NCBI GenBank assembly: GCA_030159075.1
Contig: BROG01000290.1
Location: 304,501 to 368,500, forward strand
From: Atrina japonica
Taxonomy: Eukaryota > Mollusca > Bivalvia > Pterioida > Pinnidae
DNA: 64,000 bases
Direction: 5' to 3'
The position numbers and the translations under genes are program-made. The notes below the pieces were generated by a model, which was given only the letters and a program-made list of their open reading frames with translations, had not been told where the DNA came from and did no database searches. Below, piece after piece: positions 1-19,979 of this stretch (the stretch's first letter is position 1; every line of letters begins with the position of its first letter).

Positions 1-284
1 ATCATACTCAGATTTTTGACAACTCAGTATATGAATCTTATACCTTACAATATGACTTAAATATATTTATCACACATAAGATATAAAACATAACTTGCCT
101 GTATATCAGAGTCCAGCAATTATAAAATTTTGTCATTATAGTCATTTCATAGTAGAGCCAGCCGCTTTCTTTTCGGAGTGAAAAATCTACGAAATTAGAA
201 ATATTACGTCGGATGGACTTGTTTTCTCGCATTTAAATTGTTCTGTCGTAAGGACCATTTTCCTAGCCGCTGACTTATCGTGTC

Positions 285-760
285 TTCTCATGACCGTTTC
301 ACCAGACTCGAGAGGTTTCCATGGAATTTTTTCTACGTGTCTTCTCATGTATGTTATCCATGGTATGGGTCTTGATGACGGGACTTGTAGACACAATGGT
401 CAACATAGGTATTTCAATAGGTATATCTGGAAATCTGTTGGTCAATGAGATCTAAAACTAATTTGTACCTAATAACCTTTTCATCAAGTTTGGCCGTTTC
501 ACCAGACTCGAGAGGTTTCCATGGATTTTTTTCTACCGATGTAGGATGCTAACAGAGGACGCTTATTCCTTATGGACACCCAGCCCCTTCCTGTTTGGGA
601 TTTGAAATTTGTCTTCATGTTGAGATTATAAACATAATACCAAAGTTATAATGCTCAAGACTATCGTTTCTGTCAATTAGACCGTTATTATATCAAATTT
701 GTCGTATTCTAATGGACTTGAGTTTCGAATATCCAGTAGAACGCCTACATATTTACTTGA
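285..760 (+). repeat. Dispersed repeat family R1, fragmented copies
   Basis: The block 'ttcaccagactcgagaggt' occurs at about 292-325 and again at 493-526. It is followed by 'ggacgcttattcc', 'cttcatgttgaga' and 'gtcgtattctaatggacttg', shared with copies near 12800, 13455 and (reversed) 22440. Confidence 0.6.
625..690 (+). repeat. Short dispersed repeat R3
   Basis: A motif around 'attataaacataat' followed by 'atcgtttctgtcaattagac' recurs at 4838-4930 (plus) and 35290-35375 (minus). Confidence 0.5.
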
Positions 761-1256
761 AAAAGCGAACATATCGGGAGGATATCTATGTGGCTATATT
801 TCTACTAACCTGATACATAACATACTATATACACGGAATAGTGCATTCAAACAAAATTTTGTGCTGGGCTAGCAATTTGAAACAACATACATAATTTACC
901 ATATTTAACATATATTTTCAATGCTAGTTGTTACAAAATGACCAAAAAAAGGAATACGAATATGAATATTTATTCACAATACACCATTTTGCATTAATGA
1001 GGAGTCTCGTGCAGGAAATACATATTACAAGCTGTTGTTTAAATAGTTTTTTTACCTAATAAATTCTACGTCACGAATATAACCATTTTATGTGTTTTAC
1101 GCCATGTATTACATTCGCCATTGATAATGAGTAGCACATGGCGGATATCAAAATATAAGGCCTAATTAAAGAGTGTGTCGGTCACAACCGTGAGAGATCT
1201 GTTGTAGTGATCTGGATCGTTGTCATCTTGAAAAAGAAAAATGGTAAGGTGCTGAG

Positions 1257-1530
1257 TAATCATTTATTCATTTATTTTTTTATTTATCCAAGTATTTCTA
1301 GATGTCTTCTTTATGTATTTATTTATTTCAATTTGTCCATTTCTATTTATTTATTCAATTTCATTCATTTCACTACTTATACATATATTTTAAGCATTTA
1401 TCTTTTTTTATATTTATTTATTTATTTATTTATTTGTTTATTTATTTATTTATTTATTCATTTATTTATTAATATATTTATTTATTGATAAATTTATTTT
1501 TATTTATTTATATATTTATTTATATATTTA
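1257..1530 (+). repeat. (ATTT)n-rich low-complexity tract
   Basis: Degenerate TTTA/ATTT tetranucleotides. The open frame across it is all Ile/Tyr/Phe/Leu and is not a gene. Similar TA/T-rich DNA without features runs on to about 1800. Confidence 0.85.
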
Positions 1531-2940
1531 TAAAATATTTGGGTATTTATCTTTCTATAAACATTGTTCAGTTTATAGTTTTATGTTTTTATCTATCTTT
1601 CTTTTTTTGCATATTTATTATTTCTAATTATTCTTTATATTTTTATAAATTCACTTAAAATTTTCTTTATCTTGTTTTGGTTAATTTATGTATTTATTTA
1701 TTGTTATTTTATCTTTTTTTTTTTAATCTACCTCTTTGATATACCTTGTATTTATTTCTACGTATTTAATCATTTGTCTTATCCATTTTATGTCTTTATT
1801 GAAGAGTCAAAGTTTGTCCTTGTTATACTTGCGATTTACTAAATCATGTTTCTAATATACTGATTTATTGTTATCAATAACTAATTGACTTTTTTCTGAT
1901 AATTGTATCTTTTAATAATCAGAAAAATGTAAATATACTCGACGTCGTAAACATATAAATCTGCTTAAAGAACAAAATATCAAATGTTTTGTAATACTTT
2001 ATGTATTGTTGAATGAAACGAAAGTGCGTGCGAAATTTCAAACTGAATTCATTGAGGTATATTTATTTTCTTTTCATGTACTTATGATTTCGTTATTTTT
2101 TGTTTATATATTTACCGATCTTTTCACTTGCGTAGGGTTTGTACGTAAAATATACATTTTTGAATTGTTTCAACCTTCTAATTTATATAATAAACAAAAC
2201 AAAAATTCCGGTAATTGTTATCATTTCAGGTCTCAAATCCAGAATTATGAATCTAAACGACAGTATTTGTAAGACGAAACATTCACTTTTACTGAACTAA
2301 AATGACAGGTGAGCTATATTCCATTATGTTTATAAGAAAATAGTATAACCTAAATTAGTATAACTGATGTACATCCACATTCTGTTTTAAATCAATATCA
2401 TTTGAATTAATTGGGATTTCGAGTGAACAATTAGAGAATGGTGTATTTCTCTAAAAATAGTATCATATGAAATTACAGGTTGTATTTATTTCTGGATTTC
2501 TGGATTCTTTCACTGTATGCGATGTAAATTTCGAAATATTCCATAAGGATATATTTGAAAAATGAGGTGTAGGTCAGAAACATTTCCGATGTACGAAGTA
2601 AACACACCCTTAATGCCTGTCTTTACCCTCAAGGGATATTAAGTTAATAACATCTCATATATGAACCCCATGTCATGTCACTATTACCTAACATGGTGAA
2701 TATCAACGTGTTAATTTGCTTTTATACATTGTACTATGAATTAGCATAATACATGTATCTATCACCGTGGAACTGAAAAATAATCAATATCATTCACTTA
2801 ACGATTTTGTGTAGATAGGTCGTGTGTGTGTAATTCTGTAAGTATATATGTAGGTAGGTATGTAAGTAGGTTTGCATGTATCATCAAACTAGAATGGTAT
2901 ATTCATACACATACTTATACTGTTCACCGTTTTTTTTCAG
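1531..2940. other. Non-coding DNA without recognised features
   Basis: AT-rich sequence with no conserved frame, RNA gene or clear repeat. If the exon at 2941 is real, this is intron. Confidence 0.5.
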
Positions 2941-3158
2941 TTGCAGAAACATTCTTCAATGCGACAACGTTCGCTGTTGATAACGACAAATTCAACATAT
3001 ATTTTGGAGTATTTATTTTTCTGGTGATAGTAGCCATAATGACAGCAGTAGTAACTTGTATTATAAGATCGAATTTAAATGAAGAGCTTGAAGACATAGA
3101 GGATGGAACTTATCAGGACAGTAATGAAAAAACGAGGCTAACAGCAGCAGTCGAATGA
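2941..3158 (+). CDS. Last exon of an unidentified membrane protein
   Basis: 218 bp after a strong acceptor (long T run then CAG at 2938-2940). The frame begins with two bases of a split codon and reads AETFFNATTF, one hydrophobic helix (IYFGVFIFLVIVAIMTAVVT), a basic stop-transfer (IIRS), then an acidic tail (NEELEDIEDG) and ends EKTRLTAAVE with TGA. NAT is a possible N-glycosylation site before the helix. This looks like the terminal transmembrane segment and cytoplasmic tail of a transporter or receptor; a multi-pass solute carrier is possible but no family signature is visible. Upstream exons must lie left of the window or be too short to recognise in 1-2940. Confidence 0.55.
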
Positions 3159-4800
3159 CGTCATCATAGACACGAACACGGGACACTCAGGAAATATGCC
3201 AGTGAAAGGATCGTCACTTAAAGTGAGAAAGTTAAAAAAGTAAATCAATGCAAAATACATCTTTTATATTGTTTTATAGTATGTGAGAGTATGGTTTAAG
3301 TATGGTGTTAAGTATGTTATCATATTTCTTTTAAAATAACAGATGTATAAAATTTACATTACCTACTAAGATGATGGCAGACGTATTGATATTGTGCAAA
3401 TTGTTTGGAATGATAGGTTTTGTATAACAGTCACATTTACACACACTGCTATACTTTTAATGGATAGATTTCGAAATATACAGAATTATAAAGTCCTTTA
3501 AAATATGAAATAAGAATACATACCGTCAAGCAAGACCAACCAGGATCACAATGTATAAGTCTGATAACCAGTCTGTAGATAAAAAAAATGGTTAGGCATC
3601 ACTTGAACATTTTTGTCAATTTTTATGCTGGTGTCAAAATAGGAAAATAAGTGTGTAATAAAAGAGTTGCTTTCACCTGCGCTCGTTTTCATATCATATT
3701 CTTAACATTCAATTATGTTAAAGTCTCTGAAAACAGAAATAACAATCCCACCAAAAAATGACCTAAGGATTGAGGGAAACCTTTCCTCAGGCGCTGACTC
3801 ATTTAAAGTCACCTGATTTTCATTTTAAGATTTTTGGGGTGATCCAACCATAACTCACTTCCGTAAAACAATCCTTTTGCCAAGGATATGTACTTACAAA
3901 TTTTTGTTGGCGTTGTGTAAAGGTGGCCTATATTCTTGTGCTGATGTTTCTTGAAGTCAGCAAGTTTTCAATTTAACATAATTTGACACGTTTCTATGAT
4001 TTATTTCAATCAATGACGCTAATAGCAATCCTCATATGTGACCGGTCGACAGGGGATGCTTACTCCTCCATGGCACCTGATCCCACCTCTTGGTTTCCAG
4101 AGGTCCGTGTTTGTCCATTGTTACCGGATTTGTATCTGTATCCTGGACATTCTATTGATTTATACTTTGGTATCTGAAATTTTTATATCTTTATTTATGA
4201 AAATCTAATGCCTTGAAAATTTTAAATGCAAAATTTTCGTGGCGGAAATGTATAACACAAATATCAATGTGTTTATCAAATATGTGTATGATAATGTAAA
4301 TTATATGTATTTAGATATGCAGTTACGCTGTATGCATGTATATGTACGTTTGTATAACATTGTACCAAGTAACTTACTTAAAACTGGTAATATGATTGGT
4401 ACAATAGGCATCCATAGATAGTGTGATACTGATATTATAACTATAGTTCATGTGTATTAAGGCAACATGTATTGAATAACTGTGAGTTATGGAAATTATG
4501 AATATATGAAACTCATCATTGTAGATACGTATATTATGATAAATTAGTATGCACTGTGATTTTTCTAATATAGAAGTCTGAAACACTATCTGTGTAGTAC
4601 TGTTTTTGTACAGAATTTAATAGTTTATGACGTATGTACGGCGGTATGTTGTTGAATATACAAATTAGAGCGCTTATTCGCTGTTATAGATATAATTGTT
4701 ATAACTCTGTTTCAAAATGGTATTTTTGATAAGCATTATTGTATATAATATGCCTGTTTGATTTATTGAAAATAAAATGGTGATGAAAACAATTATGTTG
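3159..4800 (+). other. Putative 3' UTR of the membrane-protein gene
   Basis: No coding signal. AATAAA occurs at about 3658-3663 and again at 4771-4776, the second followed by a TG-rich stretch. Either could be the poly(A) signal for the exon ending at 3158. The segment also contains a dispersed R2 repeat (4041-4190). Confidence 0.35.
4041..4190 (+). repeat. Dispersed repeat family R2, plus copy
   Basis: Contains 'gatgcttactcctccatggc' and 'tttccagaggtccgtgtttg', near-identical to 36890-37025. An inverted copy at 4975-5115 makes 4041-5115 a possible foldback element. Confidence 0.75.
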
Positions 4801-4974
4801 TTATTTTCTTCGGAAGACCAAAGGTGCCGCATATAAATATTATAAACATAATTCCATAGGAAAGTTTTTTTTAATTGCCTAATTGAATCACTAAGACGAC
4901 CGTTTCTGTCAATAAGACTTCATCAGTTAAAATCGAATGTTAAAAAAGATATATATTTTCGAAACAGATAGAAG

Positions 4975-5115
4975 TATCATACAATTTCAATATAAAAATC
5001 TCAGATACCAATATATAAATCTTTAGGATGTCCAGGATATAGATACAAATCTGATAAAAATGGACAAAAACGGACCTCTGGAAACTATGAGGTGGAATCA
5101 GGTGCCATGGAGGTA
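4975..5115 (-). repeat. R2 repeat, inverted copy
   Basis: The reverse complement matches 4041-4190 (shared 'tggacaaaaacggacctctg' and 'caggtgccatgga' words). Confidence 0.7.
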
Positions 5116-5139
5116 ATTATACGTCATCTGGCAACCGCC

Positions 5140-5205
5140 ACATAATTATGTGACCTCAGGTCGCATTGGTGAGAAGCAGTAGCGCTGACCACTCTGCGCT
5201 ACTCA
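5140..5205 (-). repeat. SINE head fragment
   Basis: Contains 'gtcgcattggtgag' and 'gcgctactc'; it matches the tRNA-like head of the SINE at 28792-29085. Confidence 0.5.
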
Positions 5206-5392
5206 GACATACAAAAAAGGAAAAAAGAGATCAATGGTTCAAATTCCACTCACTTAAGAATTTTGTAGGATTCTGCATTTGTTTGGATAACATAAATGAT
5301 CAGACATCAAGGAAATGTTCATTTATAGTAAAATTACGGAATAAGGACCTAAATGGAAAAAATCATTTTAACAGAGTCCAGCGGGCTGACCT

Positions 5393-5535
<143 letters not shown>

Positions 5536-5599
5536 AAGTAATAAATCGTAAAACATTATTCATGTGTATAGTACGTGATGATGCCTAGATAATTTTCAC

Positions 5600-5835
5600 C
5601 GCTGGAATTGCTCTATTTATGGAATATCCCGGGTTAGATTCCCAGTATTGGGTTATACACAAGACAATGAAAAGGGTAATATAAAACGCTTGACATTAGA
5701 AGTGAAAGTGACCGGTCTTTAGGATGAGACTTAAAAACGAGGCCCTGTGTCTCGACTGGTGACGCAAGTTAAAGGATCCTAACTGCATTAACATCACTCC
5801 ATAACATCTGTCAAAATTTTAGCACTTCATCTCAA
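5600..5835 (+). repeat. Diverged SINE fragment of a second subfamily
   Basis: Has a B-box-like 'cgggttagattccc', then 'ctttaggatgagac', 'gaggccctgtgtctc' and 'gttaaaggatcctaactgc', parallel to the middle of the SINE at 8832 but diverged and lacking its tail. Confidence 0.5.
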
Positions 5836-5884
5836 ACTGGTAAGTATCTATACAAATTTATATACTGTAAAATTAATATTTGTA

Positions 5885-8760
5885 AGACTCAGAGAGGTCC
5901 AGGGTATTGGAAGTTAAATGTATCTCGTCTTGATAACGATAAGTACAAGAAAGGTATATATGAAATCATTGAAAACATTGACAGTACTTTAGATCCGATT
6001 GCTAAGTGTTTAAACTCAAAGTTACAGATTTTTCTATACTTTTTTCAAAAGCTTTTGCAAATAATACAAAACTAAAACTTGAAAAGAATATTGAGGTGGT
6101 AGAAAACTTACCTAGTACACAAATAAATACTGTATACCTGGATATTTTCGCCCTCGTTTAATTTTCGACATTTTCGTCATCCATGATAATATGATGATGA
6201 TTTAGGGCGAATTTAAGACGGGGTGAATATGTTTTCTGTCGTTAAAGGACGAAAATAACCAGGCGCGAATATTCCCAGGTATACAGTATTACTATGAAGA
6301 AAAGACATGAACAAGAATTTGAAATTTACGAAAAGATCGCTAAGATGCGCAAATTTTATCTGAAGCGAATTGGTTAAATGAAGGTGAACGAAATTCCAAG
6401 TTCGTTTTAGGTCTGGAAAAGAAACACCAAAGTAATAATACTATTAAATCCATAATGAAATGTAATTGTCAAAATGTTGAAAAAACTTCATATATTTTTG
6501 ACGAAATGTGTACCTTTTATGAAAATATATACAAAACAAAGAAAACAAAGATAATGATGATATTGTTCAATATATATATAATGTTAATTGTTCTACTCTC
6601 AGTGAGAATGAGAAACAAATGTTTGATACAACTCCAACTTTGAAGGAATGTAAAAAGCTGTATTTTACATGAAAAATGAGTCTAACAAATACAGATTACA
6701 AAATCATTGTTTTTATTTTTGCTAACAGGTTACAGAAAGTGGTAAATAAAGTAATTAGTACTGAACAACCTGCTTACATTCAAGGTCGCTATATCAGAGA
6801 AAATGCTAGATTGATATTAGACGTTTTTGTTCAGTTCATTGTACTGATAATAATGAAAATGGAATTTTATTTTTCATGGATTTCGAAAATGCTTTCGACT
6901 CCGTTAAATGAATATTATATCAAAATCCAGTTTTTAAGATTACAAGTAATGGATGGCTATCCAAAACATGCAATATGTCCAGAGGAATTAGGCAAAGGTG
7001 TCCTATTTCTGCAATTCTGTATATTTTCGTGGCCAAAATTCTAATAAAATTAAGAGGTAACAAGAAAATAAATGGTATTACAATTCCAGGAATGTATGAA
7101 TTAAAATATGAACAGCATGCTGACGACTTGACATTGATGTTAAAAGATCAACTTTCAGTATCCAAAGCTTTAGAAACAGTAAATATATATTGCAATCACG
7201 CTGGTTCAAAAGTAAACCTAAATAAAACAGAATGTATCTTATCAGGAAACCTGAAAAATAGGAATGAAGAATTATATGGTATAAAAACATCAAATAATGC
7301 TGTTAGATGCTTGGGTTTTTATTTAGGACGTAATGCAATGTTACAATAAAAACTGGTTAGAAACATACGACGAAATGAAGAAAAAGTTTTGAAGCTTGGA
7401 AAAAACAGAAAATTCACATTATTTGGTAAAGTTTGCATAGTTAATTCTTTATTAATGTCAAAATTTATGTTTGTAGCATTTGTATTACCTTTGCGTAAGA
7501 CGTTCGATATTTAACTTCATTTGGGGCAAAAACGATCGTATTAAACGCAATACCATAATAGGAAAATTGTTGGATTGTGGCATTGATGTTGTTGATTTTG
7601 TATTAAAATTGCAAGCTATAAAATATTCTTGAGTATGCAGAATTTAAAAAAAATCATGTCCTTTATATGACGTCGTAAACAGTTATTGTAGACCATTTGG
7701 TATTCAGGTAGAATATATTTTAAATTTGTCTGAAAGAAACCTTGTGGACTGTACAATAATGTCAAGCTTACCAAAATTCTATTGTGAAATTTTTTGTTCT
7801 TTTAATAATTGCAAAAAACCAATAAGTGATGTTAATTTATCATGTGCTGATTTTGTAAGACAGCCATTATGGAATAATACAATGTTTAAATACATTGGCA
7901 AAACAATTTTCTTTAAACGATGGACTCAAAGTAATCTTCTTTATGTTAAAGACCTTTTTGATGAAGATGGACATTTTTTTCCTTACATATTCTTTCACAA
8001 AATCTTAAAGATAAAAGTAATTGGCTTTGCGAATACAGTATCATTAAAAATGTTTTGAAGAAAAAAATTGCCAAATTTGACATGTCTTATTGTCGCTTTG
8101 CAAGAAACGTTACAAAGAGTGCATTTATGCTTTGTACATGTTATCACTCCATTGTAGGTAAAAGATGTAATTTTTTTTACGAAAATATTTTGTGTAGGAA
8201 ATTTGAAAAAAAATGCTATCAAAGCATTTTGAATCGGGAATATTCACTTGAAAAAGAACATTAGGGAAATATTTACAAAAGCAAAATAAAACTACTTTAT
8301 GGTACAAAAGTGAGCGAATTCAATTATAAACATCTGAATAATCTATTAAGTTGTAATTTATTTTTGTAAAGATATAAGTTGCGACTTTCACAATATTGTG
8401 ACTACTGTCAAAACAATATAGAACACATAAAACATTTGATTTTTGACTGTGATAATGTTTAAGAATTATGGTATAAAATGTCTGTAATTTTAGATTTCAA
8501 CATAAAGTGGAAGCATATTATAAAAAGATTCTTTTCTGATACTAGTAACAGAACTTTATTCTTAAATGAACTGATATCTTATATCGCATTTAAAGTTTAT
8601 AAATATTAAATGACTTGTAAATATGAGAAAAAACAGGAAAATAATATGATTTATTACTTTACATGAAGAAATCCATCACAGACTTTGAATTTTATGTGAA
8701 AGTTACAAACAGAGACATAAAAAGATTTATTCCTACTATTAAAAAAATATCAAACATTAT
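5885..8760 (+). pseudogene. Decayed L1-like non-LTR retrotransposon, ORF2 remnant
   Basis: Pieces of one reverse-transcriptase polyprotein lie in order but in different frames. They are: GPGYWKLNVS (linker after the endonuclease) near 5890; NWLNEGERNSKF near 6370; SLTNTDYKIIVFIFANRLQK and AYIQGRYI at 6676-6800 (RT fingers); MSRGIRQRCPISAILY and the catalytic HADD (YADD type) at 6975-7140; NLNKTECILSGN to 7350; a thumb-like part to 8058; and a terminal zinc-knuckle-like CDYC...H...C near 8390-8450. Stops and frameshifts prevent expression. The N-terminal endonuclease is not visible, as in 5'-truncated LINEs. The L1/Tx1-like clade is assigned from motif style only. Confidence 0.8.
6130..6286 (+). 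mobile_element. 157-bp MITE nested in the LINE
   Basis: Terminal inverted repeats 'ctgtatacctgg' and 'ccaggtatacag' at the two ends, flanked by TA at 6128-6129 and 6287-6288. It splits the LINE frame. The TA target suggests a Tc1/mariner-type helper. Confidence 0.8.
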
Positions 8761-8831
8761 ATAAACACTCATCCTTATTATATATAGTACATGTATGTAT
8801 CTTCTGTATAACTTATCTTTCAGTAATTTGG

Positions 8832-9114
8832 GAGCCGGCCTGGCTCAGTTGGTAGCGCGCTCGACTCTGGATCGTGAGGTCGTGAGTTCGAGTCCCGCCG
8901 ACGGCAGGTTGGTTTCCTGTCTTTCGGATGAGATAGTAAAAACTGGAGGTCCCGTGTCACAGTAGGTGCCGGCACGTTAAAGAACCCTCACTGCTCAATG
9001 GCCGTAAGTGCCGAGCATAGGCCAAAATTTGAAGCCCTTCACCGGCATTTGGTGACGTCTCCATATGAGTGACATATTCTTGAGTGGGACGTTAAACAAC
9101 AATAAACAAACAAA
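8832..9114 (+). mobile_element. tRNA-derived SINE, copy 1, full length
   Basis: The head 'ggcctggctcagttggtagc' is a tRNA A-box region and 'gagttcgagtccc' a B-box, so it is Pol III-type. The conserved tail ends 'gagtgggacgttaaacaac' then AAACAAAC. Flanked by the 13-bp direct repeat TTCAGTAATTTGG at 8819-8831 and 9115-9127, a clear target-site duplication. Not a functional tRNA gene, because the tRNA fold is not complete. Confidence 0.92.
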
Positions 9115-9127
9115 TTCAGTAATTTGG

Positions 9128-10049
9128 ATTGTTGAATGTGATGTTGAATGGTTACAAAATATCAGGAATTTATTGTGTATGATATTAATTTTCGAAAATT
9201 AAATGGAAACAAATCCCTATAAGTTACCACTTTGAAAAAGATGGTAAAAATGTTTTTAATTGAATTTATTTCCTTTGTTTGCATTTAATATATTCAAATG
9301 CAAAATGACTGCTTGAAAAATCATCAGGAAATATAATAATCATACAGCAAAATGTGTGATATGTCTCTCTTCTCACAACTATCAATTCTCAGTCTGTATT
9401 TCCAGCTTTGGAAATACAAAAATATATTTGTATTTTTGTTATAATGTATAGAATAATGATTACACTTATGATAAAAACTTACACTTTACATCTCTGAAAT
9501 ATGTACATATCTCTTTGTCTGTAGTTCCAGGTTTTGGAAATACAAAAATTAGGATACATACCATATACTATATCATGCTAACATCTTATCCCGACCCGGG
9601 GTAAGATGAATTGTAAAATGAGTTTATATAATTAATAAGCAATTTAATTTAAAAAAAAAAAAAAAAGTATCTATATAAGTAGAAATATTTTTGGGTCATA
9701 AAACAGCGATTCAATAATTCAAGGAATTTACGGTATAAACTATATTTCTTGTACAATGATTAACAAACAAGTTACATCATCTAACACAAATGTCTCTTGT
9801 TGGCTCTGATGTTTACGTGAGGGAGGGTGAGAACTCGGAGGAAATGTAAGTTGCTGAGTTGGAGACCACCATACCATCTTAATATTGTAAACAATCTTAA
9901 GATCGAAACGGTTGGCCTTGGTGATAAGCGGATACATACAAAGAGTTAATAAGTATAAAAAGGAAATAAATGTTTCCATTTTAACACAAGTTGTATTTTC
10001 AGCTACTTGAAGCTACTTGGTATTGGTATTGCCTAGATCAATGGTTTCT
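9128..10049. other. Intergenic / P450-A downstream flank
   Basis: AT-rich sequence with a short duplicated block ('tccagctttggaaatacaaa' near 9400, again near 9525) and a poly(A) run at 9651-9666. No gene seen; it should include the P450-A 3' UTR. Confidence 0.5.
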
Positions 10050-18140
<8,091 letters not shown>

Positions 18141-18775
18141 CGTGGATCCTGCAAAACATAGGCTTACATAAAATTTTGTTTACTGAAACTCTACAAAATG
18201 TATTTATTTTACTGTTTTCGCGTGTCGTGGAGGAGTAAGCATCACGAATCAACAGCCAAATAAATCAAGATCAAGATAAAGGATTAAACAAGATAATGGA
18301 GAAATTCTTAAGATGCCGTTCGGAAGAGTGAAATATTTTAACACAAAGTTAACAAAAAAAAAAACGTGTTTTAGAAATGTAATGAATAGATAATATGAGT
18401 TGAACTAATTACCAAAATGTCATGTTTTTTCGCTTCATATATTTATTTACCAATATACAAACCTATTGACATTACGTTCCTTCTGGTTATATCTCTATAC
18501 AAGATATAATACTTTGATGTTCCTTGTGACAGTTTGGAGTTGTGGTCCCCGATCACGTTAGATATAATGTTGTATCCGACCCTGACGCCTCTTAACAAAA
18601 AATATATCTGTACCCTGTCTCTTTTGTATCATCTATTACATTTAGTTTGCTTCCAATAATGAAGCTTTTCAACATAACAATTTTATATTACGATCCTTGT
18701 TCTTCGAAAACAAACACATTGCAATATGTCAACACTGATACGGTTACGTCTTGTTCTTTTTTTTTGGTACTATGT
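18141..18775. other. 5' flank of P450-A
   Basis: AT-rich. AG at 18149-18150 on the minus strand (tttgcag) could be a splice acceptor for an upstream non-coding exon. No convincing TATA box or initiator can be assigned. Confidence 0.35.
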
Positions 18776-19190
18776 TTCACCTAACACAGGTTTACTTCGG
18801 CTCCAATGCCGACTTTTGAGTTGAACCTTTCAGCACTTCATCACCTAACACAGGTTTACCTCGGCTCCAGTACCGACTTTTTAGTTTAACCTTTCAATAC
18901 TTCATCACCTAACACAGGTTTACCTCGAATCTCTAATGCCGACTTTTGAGTTGAACCTTTCAGTTCTTCATCACCTAACACTGATTTTCCTCGGCTCCAA
19001 TACCGAATTTTGAGTTAAATCTTTCACTACTTCATCAATTAACACAGGTTTACCTCGACTCCAATACCGACTTTTGAGTTGAACTTTTTAGTACTTTATC
19101 ACGTAACATAAGTTTACCTCGACTCCAATACAAACTGTTTGAGTTTAACTTTTCAGTACATCATCACCTAACAAAGATTTACCAAATACT
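18776..19190. repeat. ~64-bp tandem repeat, about 6-7 copies
   Basis: The unit starts 'cacctaacacaggtttacct' and contains 'accgacttttgagttgaac'; copies diverge to the right. Confidence 0.9.
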
Positions 19191-19441
19191 GACGTAATGT
19201 TGTGGTATCACAACCATGTCTTATCTAAATTCATTAACTGTCAACAGCCAAAGTCATAGGTCTACCTGTTCATCATACATATTTGCCTGGTCTTGCTAAC
19301 CTACTCATTTCATACATTCATCTTATGCAAAGGATTAGCCTTGTTATCAGAATAAATTTGGTTTATTCTTTGCATTAAGCTTCATAGATTATCTTATCTA
19401 TTTCATCAACTGCTTATACATGTATTTACTTTTTGTGTCAT

Positions 19442-19557
<116 letters not shown>

Positions 19558-19979
19558 ATACTTTTTAGATAGATACAAAAAGTAAAGTCAACATCATTGT
19601 AAAAAGTAAGAAAAATGTAGTACTTACAAAACATTAACAGCAAACCACGGTATTATGGCATCGCTCCAGTATCAAGACTGAAATGCAAGAAGTAACATGT
19701 GTTAAAATACAGATTATAATCATATTTTGCATCATAAATTGTATTCAACCTGAACTTAGTCCAAATGGTATATAAAAATCAATCTATATCTTTATATCCA
19801 TTACGTTGATATACCGCGCACAATCCCACAAAAGTTTTTTTAGTATGCTGATGTTGTTAAAAGGGGCAATAGCTGTGTTTACCAAAAGAAATCATTTCAA
19901 TTTTTCTACTTTTACTAATAAGATAACAAATAAGAGATATACACTACGGTGGCATGGAGGTGACATGAAAAAATATTTC

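Noticed and set aside
1207..1488. 93-residue frame
   Set aside because: Low-complexity FIYLF product of an ATTT-rich tract.
8832..8905. Functional tRNA gene
   Set aside because: A- and B-box are present but the sequence continues as a SINE with a target duplication, and the same head recurs in other copies.
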